Part shown: one piece after another, positions 26,691 to 39,000 of the stretch
Numbering within the stretch: position 1 is the first letter of the stretch
Layout of the letters: every line of letters starts with the position of its first letter
Assembly (NCBI GenBank): GCA_012845835.1
Contig: JABAKD010000015.1
Span: 3,148,609 to 3,212,608 of the forward strand
Length of the DNA: 64,000 nucleotides
Source of the DNA: Undaria pinnatifida
Taxonomy: Eukaryota; Sar; Phaeophyceae; Laminariales; Alariaceae
Reading direction: 5' to 3'
The notes under the pieces: model-generated
The model's input: the letters and a program-made list of their open reading frames with translations, nothing else
The model's database searches: none
What the model was told of the DNA's origin: nothing
Program-made: the position numbers and the translations under genes

Positions 26691-28391
26691 TGGGTACACC
26701 ACTGTACCTGCACACGCGCGTGCTATGGTGGGGGCGCACCTACGTTTTCTGAAGCTATGTGTTCCCTTGAGGAGCTGCATACACCTCACCCATCAACTGA
26801 CTTTGAGAAAAAATGTAAGCCCAACTCGATGAACACTCCTATGACCTTACCTGGTAGGTACACTGGGTACACGACCAGTAAAAATACTATTGCGAAGCAA
26901 AAAGGTGATTCCAACTGTTTTAATAGTCGGTTCCTCAGCTGAGAAGCCCCGCTGAACCTGAGCAAGTTGTTTGCTTGTCCCCATGAGCAAATCCAAGGTC
27001 TAGGTATCCCTACGCACATACCGACTCACATCCTCGAGAACAAAGATTGCCCTTCAATGGAAATATTTTGGTTGCTCAGCTAAAGAGTGCCGAGGGTCAA
27101 AATCTTATTAGGCGTAGCTACTGTGCTTACCGTAGCACGGTCGTAGTCAACACTTGAATGGTGCTGACACACAACTTCTAAATGGTACTCAGTATGACAC
27201 ACCCATACTCGCGCGGTACATGGAAATTTATCTTCGTCCAGTTGTACCTACTGATTGTTGTACCTACTGTTGTTGCACCTACTGTTGTTGCAGCTACAAC
27301 TGTGGTACCTACCGTTATAGCTACTGTTGAACATATTGCTGTACCTGCCGTTCGTTGTACGTAGTGCTATATTGACCACCATGTTACAGCATCGCCACTA
27401 TTCTCCACAGTGTATGGTACAGAGGAGGACTGGTGAACCATCAAGCCTGTCAGACGGGGTTCGGACTACATTCTCGACAGACCTATCCCTACGTATCCAT
27501 CCGACTTCATGCACATGCCGCAACAATACTCGCGCACACAAACCTGAATGGGTTAGACGAGAAGAAATGAACCTGGGCGATATTTTCCTCTATTATATTC
27601 CCAGCGAGCACGAGTCTCTAATTCTGTCGGTCCCAAAAACCAGGGACCTCTATCGAGTTTCCTGAGGCGTGTGCACCGATTACCAACAACGCAAACAAGT
27701 TGACAGCAGTTCCTTCCTGCAGCGACAGCTACACTAGCTTCACACGCGAAAATGAGATTCTCATCCTGTGACGGCCACAAAAAGCAGGGATTCCTTCCGG
27801 GTATTCTGATGATTTTACGCCATCCACCACCATGCACAACTTGACGACAGTTATTACAAAATACCTGTTCCGGTGCGCGACCTCCTAGAGAAACAACTAC
27901 ATATCGGTTTTAATTTGCCTGAAGCATCCGCAGACCACCGGAGCACCAAACAACCAAGATCCCGACAGTTTTACTCTTATTATACTGCTTTCGCGAGTTT
28001 CTATCGACAGGTACTTGTACCTCTTCCGGTGTTCCTGATCCACCGCTAACGCACACAAACAAGGTACTGACTGTAACAACTACCCTGTTTCGCGCGCTCC
28101 TAGCGGCAGCTATCTACATATAACCTTCGATTTGCATGAAGCGTCTGCCGACCTCCAACTCACACAATCAAGCTGCCGACAGATACAACTAAGAGTAGCG
28201 CGCGAGCTTCTAGCGATAGATATGCTCATGGGGGTTGAGTGAAGCGTCCGCTGACCACCAGCGCACACACACAACAAGGCAGACGACGGTTACTAATGAC
28301 CAAGAGCTTGAACGTTTTTTTTTCAGTGGCCCCTCACTCAAGAGGAGCTCTACACCCTAATCCGCGAAGCCTGAGTTTGAGAAACATCGCT

Positions 28392-28668
28392 CGACGCGTG
28401 CCACAACAGAGGTGCACCACTTCTTTTCTGAGGTTTCTCAATTTGTGAGCTTAAGGCCTCTCCACCAAAAAGCTGATTGGGAAAAAATGCAAAACTGCTA
28501 CTCGTACGTACCGGATGAAAAATGCCATGACCTAAGGTACACAACGAGAATCATGCATTTTGTATAAAAAAAAATGTCATATTTCCGACGATTTCGGGTT
28601 AAGGAGTGTCTCAAGTCATTCAGAAACCATTTCACACGAAAACTGCTACCTCTATCGCAGCATTCGTC
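28392..28668 (+). mobile_element. family A TIR element
   Basis: 277 bp. Left end GACGCGTGCCACAACAGAGG, right end CCTCTATCGCAGCATTCGTC. The interior shows the family order TTTCTGAGGTTTCTCAAT, GGATGAAAAATGCCATG, TTTCCGACGATTTCGGGTTA. Confidence 0.88.
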
Positions 28669-28764
28669 GCTCGCCAACGTCCGATGAGCAATCCCATGCG
28701 CTACAGGTGTACAACGGCTAGATTAGGAAAACAAGAAGGGTTTCCATAGGTATTAGCATTTTTT

Positions 28765-29000
28765 TCGACCCATGCTACGGTAGAGGTGCAGCATTACTTT
28801 TTTCCGGAGGTCCTCAACCTGAGTGGAGCTCTATACCTCTCACCGAAATCCTAAAGTTTTAAGCAGACTGAAAAAGTGCAATCCGACGAAAAAACAATCT
28901 CGGCCAAGGTTGTACAAAGCAACATTTTTGCCGCACGAGAAGCAGTTCCGACCATTTTGGGCTAAGGAGCCTCGTCTCCATAAAAGTAAAAAACATGTGG
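28765..29000 (+). mobile_element. family A relic, divergent
   Basis: Starts CATGCTACGGTAGAGGTGCA and holds TGAGTGGAGCTCTATACCTC and ACCATTTTGGGCTAAGGAG. The right TIR is lost against the next copy at 29,003. Confidence 0.65.
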
Positions 29001-29002
29001 CG

Positions 29003-29252
29003 GATGCGTTCTACGATAGAGGTGCACCGCTGTTTTCCTGAGGTTTCCTCAACTTTGGGAGCTCAAGACCTCTCCCAGAAACTGATTTGGAGAAAAATAT
29101 AACCGCTAGCGGACGAAACATGCCATGGCCTCGGCATGGAACGAGAATCACGCAAAACAAAATGATCGATTTCCGACGATTTTGAGTTAAGGAGCCCCGT
29201 CATACAGAAACCAGTTCAGACGAAAGGTGCTACCTCTATCGTAGCACGCGTC
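29003..29252 (+). mobile_element. family A TIR element
   Basis: 250 bp. GCGTTCTACGATAGAGGTGC at the left; CCTCTATCGTAGCACGCGTC at the right. An extra half end, GACGCGTCTATCGTAGCACG, follows at 29,269, perhaps a remnant of a second insertion. Confidence 0.88.
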
Positions 29253-29414
29253 GGCTCCAAGAAGCGCGACGCGTCTATCGTAGCACGCGTCTTTCCTCTG
29301 AGCTGGGAACGCAACTACACAGAAAAAAACAGATAGGATAGGCCCAAAAGTGCTACCTCCACCGCAGTACGTGCTGACTACAGTTTCCTGCTGCGCGAAT
29401 TCCTAGCGACAGCC

Positions 29415-29665
29415 ATACTACACTGCCGGCCCTCGAAACAGGAACGAGCTACTCTCATGACAAAGAGCTCCACGACCGCCCCCCTCAAAATAAGAATGAG
29501 CTACTCTCATAAGAAAGAGCGACACAACCGGCCCTCTCAGAAGAACGAACGACACTACCGGCCACTTCATAGGAAAGAACTGTACTACCGGACTTCGCAT
29601 GAGGAATAGCGGCACGACCGGCCCTCCCATCAGAAAGCGCGACACTACTGGCCTTCCCATAAAGA
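29415..29665. repeat. 31-bp minisatellite
   Basis: Units around CTACCGGCC(C/A)CT(C/T)(A/C)CATAAGAAAG recur at about 29,524, 29,556, 29,586, 29,617 and 29,648, with two more widely spaced units before them. Confidence 0.7.
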
Positions 29666-29917
29666 AAAATCTACACTATAGAAACCCAACACCTGTGACA
29701 TTTCAGGGCGCATAAGAAACTCGGGGGGAGACGACGTACTAGAGTTTAAGTACGTGAACTACACACACCAGCTTTTCTCAAATAAGAAATCTACACACAC
29801 AAGGCAAATTCATGGTGCGATCTCATCCACCCTTTTTTCAAATAAGAAATCTATCCAGAGCCAGTTTTTTTTTTGTGGTTTTCTTGTTGCTGGACCGATG
29901 CTGCACAAGGTATCGTT

Positions 29918-30064
29918 TTAGTCCGTGCTGATCTCGAAAACGGCGAGGGTGTTGCTGTCCTCATATACAGCGACGAGGAGCGCCTTCCCGGACGGTGAAT
30001 ACTCGGCGGGGATGATAGCCGCCGACTCCGGGGCGACGTCGTCCTCGTACGAGTTCGTGTACGA
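29918..30064 (-). CDS. choice-of-anchor I-like, terminal exon
   Basis: Acceptor TGTTATCAG|TCGTAC. Encodes [20 protein letters not shown], then [20 protein letters not shown] and the end ISTD, TAA. Corresponds to the family end where PEGL...VANE...VAVYEI is usual; the Asn-Glu pair is replaced here by YED. Confidence 0.85.
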   Translation of the reverse strand, partial: SYTNSYEDDVAPESAAIIPAEYSPSGKALLVAVYEDSNTLAVFEISTD

Positions 30065-33000
30065 CTGATAACATAGACGAGAGGGAGAGAGATAGGGAGA
30101 GAGATATTGGCGCGGGAGAGGAAATAATGAAACGGGGAGACGGGGCGTGGACGTGCTGCGGCGTTGTGGCCGTCACAAGCAAGGAAACGTGAACCCATTA
30201 CAAGGGTCCTTTACACGTGTGAGGCGCCTTTTTGTGTGCGTTGCTGCTGCAATACAGGGGACTCTATGGTTGACCATTGCGTTTTCATAGCAGGATTCTC
30301 AAAGGCCAAGCAGGCCACATGGCGGTACTGCCCCCCCCCCAAATCCACAATCAGCCTCCTCGTCACCGCCTCCCAAAACAAGGATATGTGATAAATAGGC
30401 ACATGTAGAGCAGTCACCTGGAATACCGGCGCGGTGGGGTCAGATACTTCCCAGCACATCCATCCTCCCGTGCGCTCGAGGCCCAAGAACACGTATGTAC
30501 TGCGGAGGGAAGAGACCGGGGGTGGGGCAGGGGTGTATCAGTTTGATGCATAGCTGTATAGTCTTGAGACCACAATGACCCTTGCCCCAACAATACCATT
30601 CAAATCGGTCGTACTCATATATGACGTTTTTCATTATTTACAAAATACCTGGATGGAGCACGTTGGGTTATCATCGACCAGGCAGAAATTGCGTGTACCA
30701 AGCGCGAAGCGAAGCGCAGTGAGGTGTTCGGCGGGTTTGCACGAAGGGTGAGCTGGGTCGTACGAAGAACCACTGGTGAGTCGGACTTCCGCACCTTGTG
30801 CGTGCATTCTTGCATGTCGGATGATAGCTTCGAATTGATTTATTTGTTTTCTGGTGTGGTCACTTCCAGAAACAGCAATGCGGATACTATGTAACTGCCT
30901 CGTAGTTGCCTTACACTATGTGGTATCGTCCCCCTTGCGCGGGGTCAAGGTTCTCTACTCCGCGCAACATGATCTACATGTAGCTCGACCACCATCTCGG
31001 TTTACCGCTAAAACATACAAACGAGAAAGAGAAACGCGGTACCCTGGTGGTCTAGCTCAAGTAGTGAGAGGCGTGTTTTACAGCGTCGTTGCCAACCGAA
31101 ATCAACCCCAGCAGGGAGGAGGGGGTCGTTCAGGGGGTCACCGACTAAAGGGTACACTGGTGGTGGTTCGATCAGCTTCCGTTTAGTGCATAGTAATCAA
31201 GCCATAAAACGTTACAACGGTGGTGTTTTGAGCAAGTTTCGTTCCGGAAATGTTCCATGAAACGGTTCATCCGGGGTGTTTCTAGCTAGTTAAAATACGC
31301 TATATACTATGTATTCCACAGGAGGTAATGTTGTAACCGACGCGTGCCACGGTAGAGGTGCACCAGTTTTTTTCTGAGGTTTTCTCAAGTTGGGAGCTTA
31401 ACGGCTCTCCACCAAAAACCGATTTGGAAAAAAGTAAAACTGCTACGTGCCGGATTCGAAAAATAAATGCCATGGCCTAGGTACACACCACGAGAATCAT
31501 GCAAAATTGCCTTGTTTTGCCAATTAATTTCCGACGATTCTGGTTCATTCATTTTTTTTTCAGACAAAAGTAGATACCTCTATCGTAACATTGGTGTTTG
31601 CATAACGCTTTTTCGGATGTGTTGTTGTTGTTGTTGTTGTTTCTGTTGGATGAAGCATCCTTAGCCCAAATTCGTCGGAATTTCATCATTTTTCTGCACT
31701 GCGTTTCCTGGCATCCCTCAGGCCAGACGGACTGTTCATGATCGGGGAGAACTTTCACGTTTCCCCAAATCAGTTCTTGGGGGCGAGGTATTACTGAGAG
31801 ATCCTCAAGCCAAGAACCTTGCAGGGGAAAAAAAATGCTGCATCTTCTACCGTAACATGCGTCCACGGCGGTGGCGGTGCATAGTATCAGCGACACAGCT
31901 CCCAGGAAGCCATTCGTGCGAGTGGTCGTACGCCTGCGGACATCGATGTCCTAAACGTGCCCCCGGCGCCTGCTACGATAGAGGTATACCTTTTTTTGGC
32001 TACTGGTTTTTTGAATGACGGGACTCCTTAACTCAAAATCTTCGGAACAACGCCACTTTTTTTTTTTGGCATGATCCTCTCGTTGTGTTCCTTGGCCATG
32101 GAGAATTTTTCATCCGGTACGTAGCAGTTTTATTTCACTCCCATATAAGCTTTTGGGAGAGGTATTAAGCTGCTAAATTGAGGAGATCTCAGTAAAAAAC
32201 GTGGTGCACCTCTATCGTAGCACGCTTCGGTAGGGGTACTGGTAGCCTTGGTCCTAATGCTATCGAAAATTTCAGGGATTTTCGCAGGTTGGATCGGGTC
32301 AGGTTGCCCCCCGGCCCGACGTGTCATATTTCAAAATGTTCTGGCCCGACCGAATTCGACCCCTCGTGCCATTTCGAACACCTCCTGACCCGACCCGACT
32401 CGATCCGCACCGTCAGATTTTTAACACCACCTGATCCGACCCGCGGGCGGGGTCCTGATCCGTGAAAAGCCCTGGAAAAACTTCACACACTAATAGTTAG
32501 TGACGCATGAGATACGGTAGAGGTGGACCTATTTTGATTTCTTGAAGACCCTCACCTTACGGGAGGACCTCTTCGTTTCGTCACCAAAACACTCGACGTT
32601 TTAACCAACATTGTTCGCTTAATAATATCGATGGACCATCCCATAGGATACGCCTAGTCTAATGGATGGAGTACGAAAAGACAAACGGAGGTCATCGTAA
32701 ATATCTTCGTTAGGTCGCCACCATCAGTCGAAAAGGGCTCGGGGACCCGCCGTACGGAAACCGCCGGAACCGAAAAACACTGCAACTTCTACTTTTACCA
32801 CGGACACCTGCTACGATCGAGGTAGTTTTTTTTACAAATATGTCGCCTGAAACGTCGAGACTCCTTATTAACCCCTCCCTATACCGCTGGGATTTGGCTT
32901 TTTTTCGTTGCAAATTGTTTCGATTATACCGTAAGCGATGGGATTTTTTGATCAGGTTTGCGGAGCACTTCCATTTTTTCCGAATTTTTGTCTCTTGTGG

Positions 33001-36000
33001 GTGAGGTTTAGAGGCCTTTAACGCCTTTATAGAGCCCCAAAACAACTCCTTACACTATTTCCAATTATTTTGTCCAAAAAAACGAGTTTCCAGTTGTACA
33101 GGCGTGGCCCGAGGAACCCCAGAAATCACAACCTGCAGTAGATAGATGCACCTCTACCTTCTATCGTAGCGCGTATGTAGTCCGACGATGAGCCCAGCCA
33201 CGGAGGCAGAGTGCTCAGGCCAAAACGCGCTACCTACCCCCTGTGTCGCGTATGACCCGCGTCTGATGTACTGACCTTCCGTCGATCTCGGCGATCGCAA
33301 GCCCCTCCGGCTCTGACCCTTTGTCGTCGCTACGCTCGTCGAACGAGTCGGCACCTGGTCAAGACGGTGTTGGGGAGTGTTTGTGGGAACGGTCCCGCGT
33401 AGATTTTCGCCTCATGCATGCGGGTCACCCCACGCTAGAGAGGTGCAGCAGATTCTAAGAAAGTTCTGCTCTTGATACGAGGAGCGAGCTCAATATCACA
33501 TCATCACCCGAAGTTACATGACTTCGAAGACAATCGTTCGCGCAACCCGAGCAACTTTTTTATGCGCTGGTTCTACAAAACAACGCACTAAATACTGAAA
33601 TGATCATGCCAACTGATAGTTCCACGCTTGAGGAGCTCAACCGGTCAGGCACACTCTTAGTTAATCCAACAACGGCAACCTCCACCGAGTGGGCAGGCTT
33701 GGCCCCACTTAGATTTTTGTCTCATGCATGCGTCAAGTCGTCTTCCCGACCCATCGTGTCGTTTATTTCCTTTTGTCGAACGAACTCTAAGATGCTTGGA
33801 ATCTTGTACTAAGAACCCGGTCATGAGTGCAGATTTACGAGGGCTATAGTGTAGGAGGGTCTCCTTGTAAGGCCTAGATTTTTCGCTGCTCGGAGCCGCT
33901 CTCGCGAAAGAGGTGCCGCTTATTAATTTTCGGTTCCATGGTATATGCCCCGTCATGGAATTGTTTGCCACGCGGCGCCAGAGCACAGTCTTTCTCGGTT
34001 CGCTCGTGAGAGAGGTGCTGGGCTCGGAGAGCGAGCGGTGTAAGCTTCGCGGTGGAGAAATTGGAGGTGGCGCTTTCTACGACCGAAAATCCACCAGCAT
34101 TTAGGATAACAAGAAGAAAAAACACAGCAGCACAACGTAGGCTTTGCTTTCACTCGCTCGGCATGGGAGCATCTGTCGGGCCTGCAGCACTTTCACGTAG
34201 AAGGGGTACTCGAAATGGCGCCGCCCTTGCACCGGAACGCAAGGTAAGGCAAGTAGTGTCACAGCACATCAATCGCCCTACTACTGCACGAAAGCGTCAA
34301 TTCCGTCAATTCGGCTATAACTTTGCCTACCCCCCTCGGAGTTGAAGAGCTCGCTGAAGCCGTTGTCCGGGTCGGCGATGTACGTCGCGATAAAGTCCCC
34401 GCTATCCCACACCAGCTCACCCGAATCTCCTGAAAATATCGATATAGACCTGGCGACCCGATTTTGCGACAGCAAGCGACAAACAGGGCGGAAGGCGGGT
34501 TGACCAGATCAGCATCCGAGAGATGAACACAAAGGCCGAGGGCCGAGGCGTGCTACGGTACGGGTGATGATGGGCATGGTTGACGTTGCGTTGACCGGTT
34601 TTGTTGGCCGTGGCGCAGGTGACGGGTCTCGTCCCGCGGGTTTTCTCTCCCAACCAAGGGTTGACGAACTTCCTCAAGCGCGGACGGAGGGCTTGCCCGG
34701 TTCGCCCAAACCAAGATCAACCAGCCTCGACTCATCGGCGTTGCAAGGGGTCGCGCAATTTCGCGCCCCCGAACGTTTCTCTTCGATGGGGCTGCTCAAT
34801 CGTACTGTTAATAGCCCGTTGTAACGCGTGCGCCCTCCGGCTGAGCGAGCTGTCCTAGGAAAAATCGGTTTGGTGGGTTAGCGTATTTTTTTTCTTTATT
34901 GTTTGCTTTTAGGTTTCAGCTGAACTCGTAGAGAAGGGTTTACCGTCAGCGACCTTCGGGACAGAATGGTGTCACAGGTGTCCCCCCCGGGGTGCGTGCC
35001 GTTGGGTTTTGCCGCGCACGAACATGCTTCGGTAAAAAGATTCACCATTTTTTGTTCCTGGAGCTCCTCATCTGAGATGGAGCTCCACACCCCGCCCGAA
35101 AAACGTTTTCGAGCAAACTGAAAGCGCAATCCGACGAGCAAACCGGGCAACCCTAGGTAATACAAAACAATCGTTTTTCTACACAAAAATGGCATTCCGG
35201 TATTTTTGGGTCGTGGAGCGTCGTCACATCCCGGTCTCTTGTTTTGGCCAAACTAATGCTATACCTGCATGGTAGCACGCGTCCGGCATACGGCTTCAAA
35301 GCATCCTCACAGCTCGTCGATTTGGATCGATATATACATGGGCTTTTCAAGCATGGGTAAAAGCAGCAGGATGCGGTGCTACCCCCGACACGTGCAACAA
35401 TGGCGCGGGAGCGCATTTTTCCAGAAACGTTTCGAGAACGACGGGGCCCCTCAACCCAAAATCACCGGATTTCTATGATTGCTGCTGTTTTTTTTTTTTT
35501 TTTCCACGGTAATTCCGTTGAATGCCTAGGCCATGTGGGACTTGTTTGCTTGCCGGGGAGAACCTTCAATCATCCCCAAATCAGTTTTTGGGAGAGGTGG
35601 TACACATTCCCCTCATGGCGTTAGGAAAACCTCAGAAGAAAAAGATGATGCGCCTCCATGGTAGCACGGGTCGCTGCAAATATACACCGGGTATCTTAGG
35701 GCAGGCGTGCGTACGAGGGGCTTCGAGACGCAACCCAGGCTCCGGTAGGGGGGGGGGTGGGTCTCCCTTTTAGGGACCTTTTGTTCGCGCGAGTAGCCCC
35801 CGTTTCGTTGCGATCTGAAAGGGCTCGTGATGCATTAGAACCGCGATATCAACTCGCAACGGTATGGGAAGCTACGCCAGGCGATAATAAAAAAAAATCG
35901 CCAAAAAGTCTTTTCGTCCGTGAGTTACTGAGTCGCTCGCGCGAGCGTCCCAAACCCGGCCATAAAAATCGCGGTAGCCCCCCTCACCGTTGCCTCGGTA

Positions 36001-39000
36001 CTTGGAAAAATGAAACCCTCATTGTGACCTCCCTACCATACGGCGCAGGGTGGATTAGCACGAGACTGGACAGGGTGACCATGGCTAGGGTAGGGAGGGC
36101 GCCCTCACTTTCACCATCGAGTGTAGGCGTTTGGTGCTCTTGGTTCTGTACCCCTCGCGCTCAAAAACGGACTTAGCTATACACATTTTTGTCGGTGCAG
36201 GGTAACAAAGAACACCTTCCCATGCGGGCGATCCTTAGTATGAATCCGAAAATCACCGAAGGATGAAGGCATTGTAACTGTGGTTCCCGTACCGTAGTCT
36301 TGGCCTTGTCAGCGGTGGTAGCCGTTAACGGTTACCAAGCGGCTTCAACGGGAGTCGGCAGCGAAACGAGTCCGTAGGGTAAGAAGGTCCCAACCTAACA
36401 AAATCGTCCCGAAATTCGTCGATCTCACGGCTGACGTCCTTAAAATATATTTTATAAAATCGTCTCAACTTGCTCGGACTTCTCACCCGTCTGTGACCGT
36501 CGTCTGCCTGCGGAATATATATATATATATTATAAAAATTGAAAATACACTCCAGCTGTGAGATCGAATATTTTGTCGAAACTCATCTTCGCAAGCTGTG
36601 TGTGATACTCCGATCGCGCGTATTACGGGTTGTGTGTCTTCAATAAGGATATAGGTCGGCGACTCCCCTTACAACTACAGTGTAGCTATCAGGGTCAACA
36701 GGGTGATGTTAGGCAGTCTGTGCGCGGAAACAATAAAAAACCCGTTTTTGAGGGGGACAAAATCTGACAGCTGTGGAAGGAAATGCATCAGTTTATCAAG
36801 TGAATCCTGTAAGTCGAATAACCGGCGATGGGAGGGCGGAGTTTTGAAGGACGTGGGGGGCTGATTTTGATCAAAAGGGAGCGGGGTTGGAGGGGCGGGG
36901 GAGGGGGGGGAAGGGGGGGGGGGGAGGGGGGGGAGGGGGGGGAAGGGGGGGAGGGGGGGGAAGGGGGGGAGGGGGGGGGGGGGGAACAGGCGGGCAATTT
37001 GTGTGTGGAAACTATAAACCCTTCAAGGGGATAAATCTGACGATTTTGAAAAAAAAAAAAAAAATGCACCAGTTCATCATTGGGGGGGGGGGGGGTTGGG
37101 GCGGGGGGGGGCGGGTGGGGCAGCTCAATCTGTGCGTGGAAACTATACATTCTTTTAAGGGGATAAATGTGACGGTTTTGGAAAGAATGCACCAGTTTCT
37201 TATGTATATCCTGTAAGTCGTACAATCAGTTTAGGCGATGGTGTGGGTGGTGGGGAAGGAGGGGGCGTTCGGGGCGGGGGGGGGGGGGGAGCGGCGGCAG
37301 GGATGGCTCTAGAAAAATCATGAGGTGATGTCCAGTGCGTGAAGTGTTTATTAATCTGGCGGATTTCGATAATATGTCATCATCGCTTTTACTCCTCAGC
37401 TCAGCTCGTTAGAGGATAATCTTCAGCAGCCTTCTGGGCAAGCCGTGGTCACAGGGGTCGTCCCTTCATCCACCCGGCACTTGCTTTGCTTTAACTCGCG
37501 CATAGGGTTCGGCAATGCCACTTTTCAGCTTTTTAATCTTCTCGTCGATTTGCATGGAATTGCGACAACTCATGCCCACACTCTTTGGCCTGTCGATTCT
37601 TGAGAAAGAGCCCCATGTGAAATTCGAACTTACTATCTTGACCTCAATAGTTGCGCATATTACAATCACCCCGATGTCAATCGCCGTCCGTCTGAGCTAC
37701 AAAGTACAACCCCCCCGAGATTTTCCCACGCACACGGCAGGCGTTTTTCGCTGTAGGCTGTCATGTGTGAGTATTGTTTCGCTAACCGTACCTGCCACCA
37801 AATGCGTAGAGCTCGTCGATATCACCGGTGAAGGGCGCTGCGCTCGTCACCTTGCACGAGAGGACACATGAACCAAGGAAAACACACATACGTACACACA
37901 AGCACACGCTGTTGAGAGGTATACCATAAAAGCTGAGTTGACAGTTGCTCATTGCTAACGCGCGGGGGATCATGCCGTCATGGCGGGGGGCTGCCGGACA
38001 CCGCGTGCGGCAAACCTACGGCGAGTTCCTGAATTTGTCGCACAACGAAGCGCCGAACGAACCATCGCGCCACGGAGCACAAGCAAGCCTACTGCTACCA
38101 TTAATAGAGGCACGCCGTCGGGGGAGAGTGTTCTGAGGGTTTGAGTGTTTGTCGCACCCGCGTCGCGGAAACCAACGCGCCAAGAGGCATGCCATATGGT
38201 AGAGCCAGGCTACGATTGAAGTACATACTGCATTTTCTTACCCCCTTCGAGGCTCAATAGGAAGAGGAAATAATTGATGGCAAAGAGCGATGATTAGATG
38301 ATGATTAGATGCGTGCTACGATATAGGCGCACCCCTAATTTTTTTCTTGAGGTTTCCTCAATTTGAGAGCTCAAGACCTCTCCCAGAAATCGATTTTGAA
38401 AGAAAAAAGATAACTCCTACCGGACGAAACATCCCATGGCCTCTCGGTATGGGACGAGAATCATGAACGAAAAATGTCGTATTTTCCGACGATTTTGGGT
38501 TAAGGCAAGCCCCGTCATACAGAAAACATTTTTTTCAGACGAAAAGTGCTACCTCTGTCGTAGCACGCGTCGCCACTACAGCATTGGGCACTGCTGACTG
38601 GGGGATGACAAAATGTTGGTTCCCGAAGTACAACAATGCAAGGAGGGGGCGCACAGGACGGGTGCGGCATAATCCTACTCAAGTATTGCCGCGCGCTCAC
38701 GCTACTACTGTAATATTCTTCTGCGGCTTCACCGATCATTTAAAGCAAGTATTGGATTAGATGAGGCTTCCTGCCCCGAAGCAGGAGGGTCTCGCCCCGG
38801 ATGTACCTCCGCGCTGAGCGCTCAGCGCGGCAGTAATCCTGGAAAAAAATAAAAATAAAATAAACTATAATAACCCACGGCGCAGAAGCTACTCAGCATG
38901 TAGGGTGTCGAGAGTGGTTTGGATTTTTTAATGCTTCCTCTTGTTCCTGCCCGTTGGGCGGAGGTTGAAGGCAATGGTTGTGGCTCCGGTACTGTGCCTC

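Larger units (their letters stand above)
20682..28391. other. convergent intergenic region, mostly unassigned repeats
   Basis: No gene could be supported here. A 184-codon minus-strand ORF (23,649-24,203) has no recognisable domain. Purine-biased sequence around 24,100-24,350 includes TGGCGACCCGGAGAG. A family-A-like relic (TTGAGGAGCTGCATACACCTC, GGTTCCTCAGCTGAG) lies at 26,755-26,965. TACCTACTGTTGTTG triplet-like repeats lie at 27,240-27,350. The 3' ends of the genes at 10.3-20.7 kb and 29.9-59.5 kb face this interval. Confidence 0.5.
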
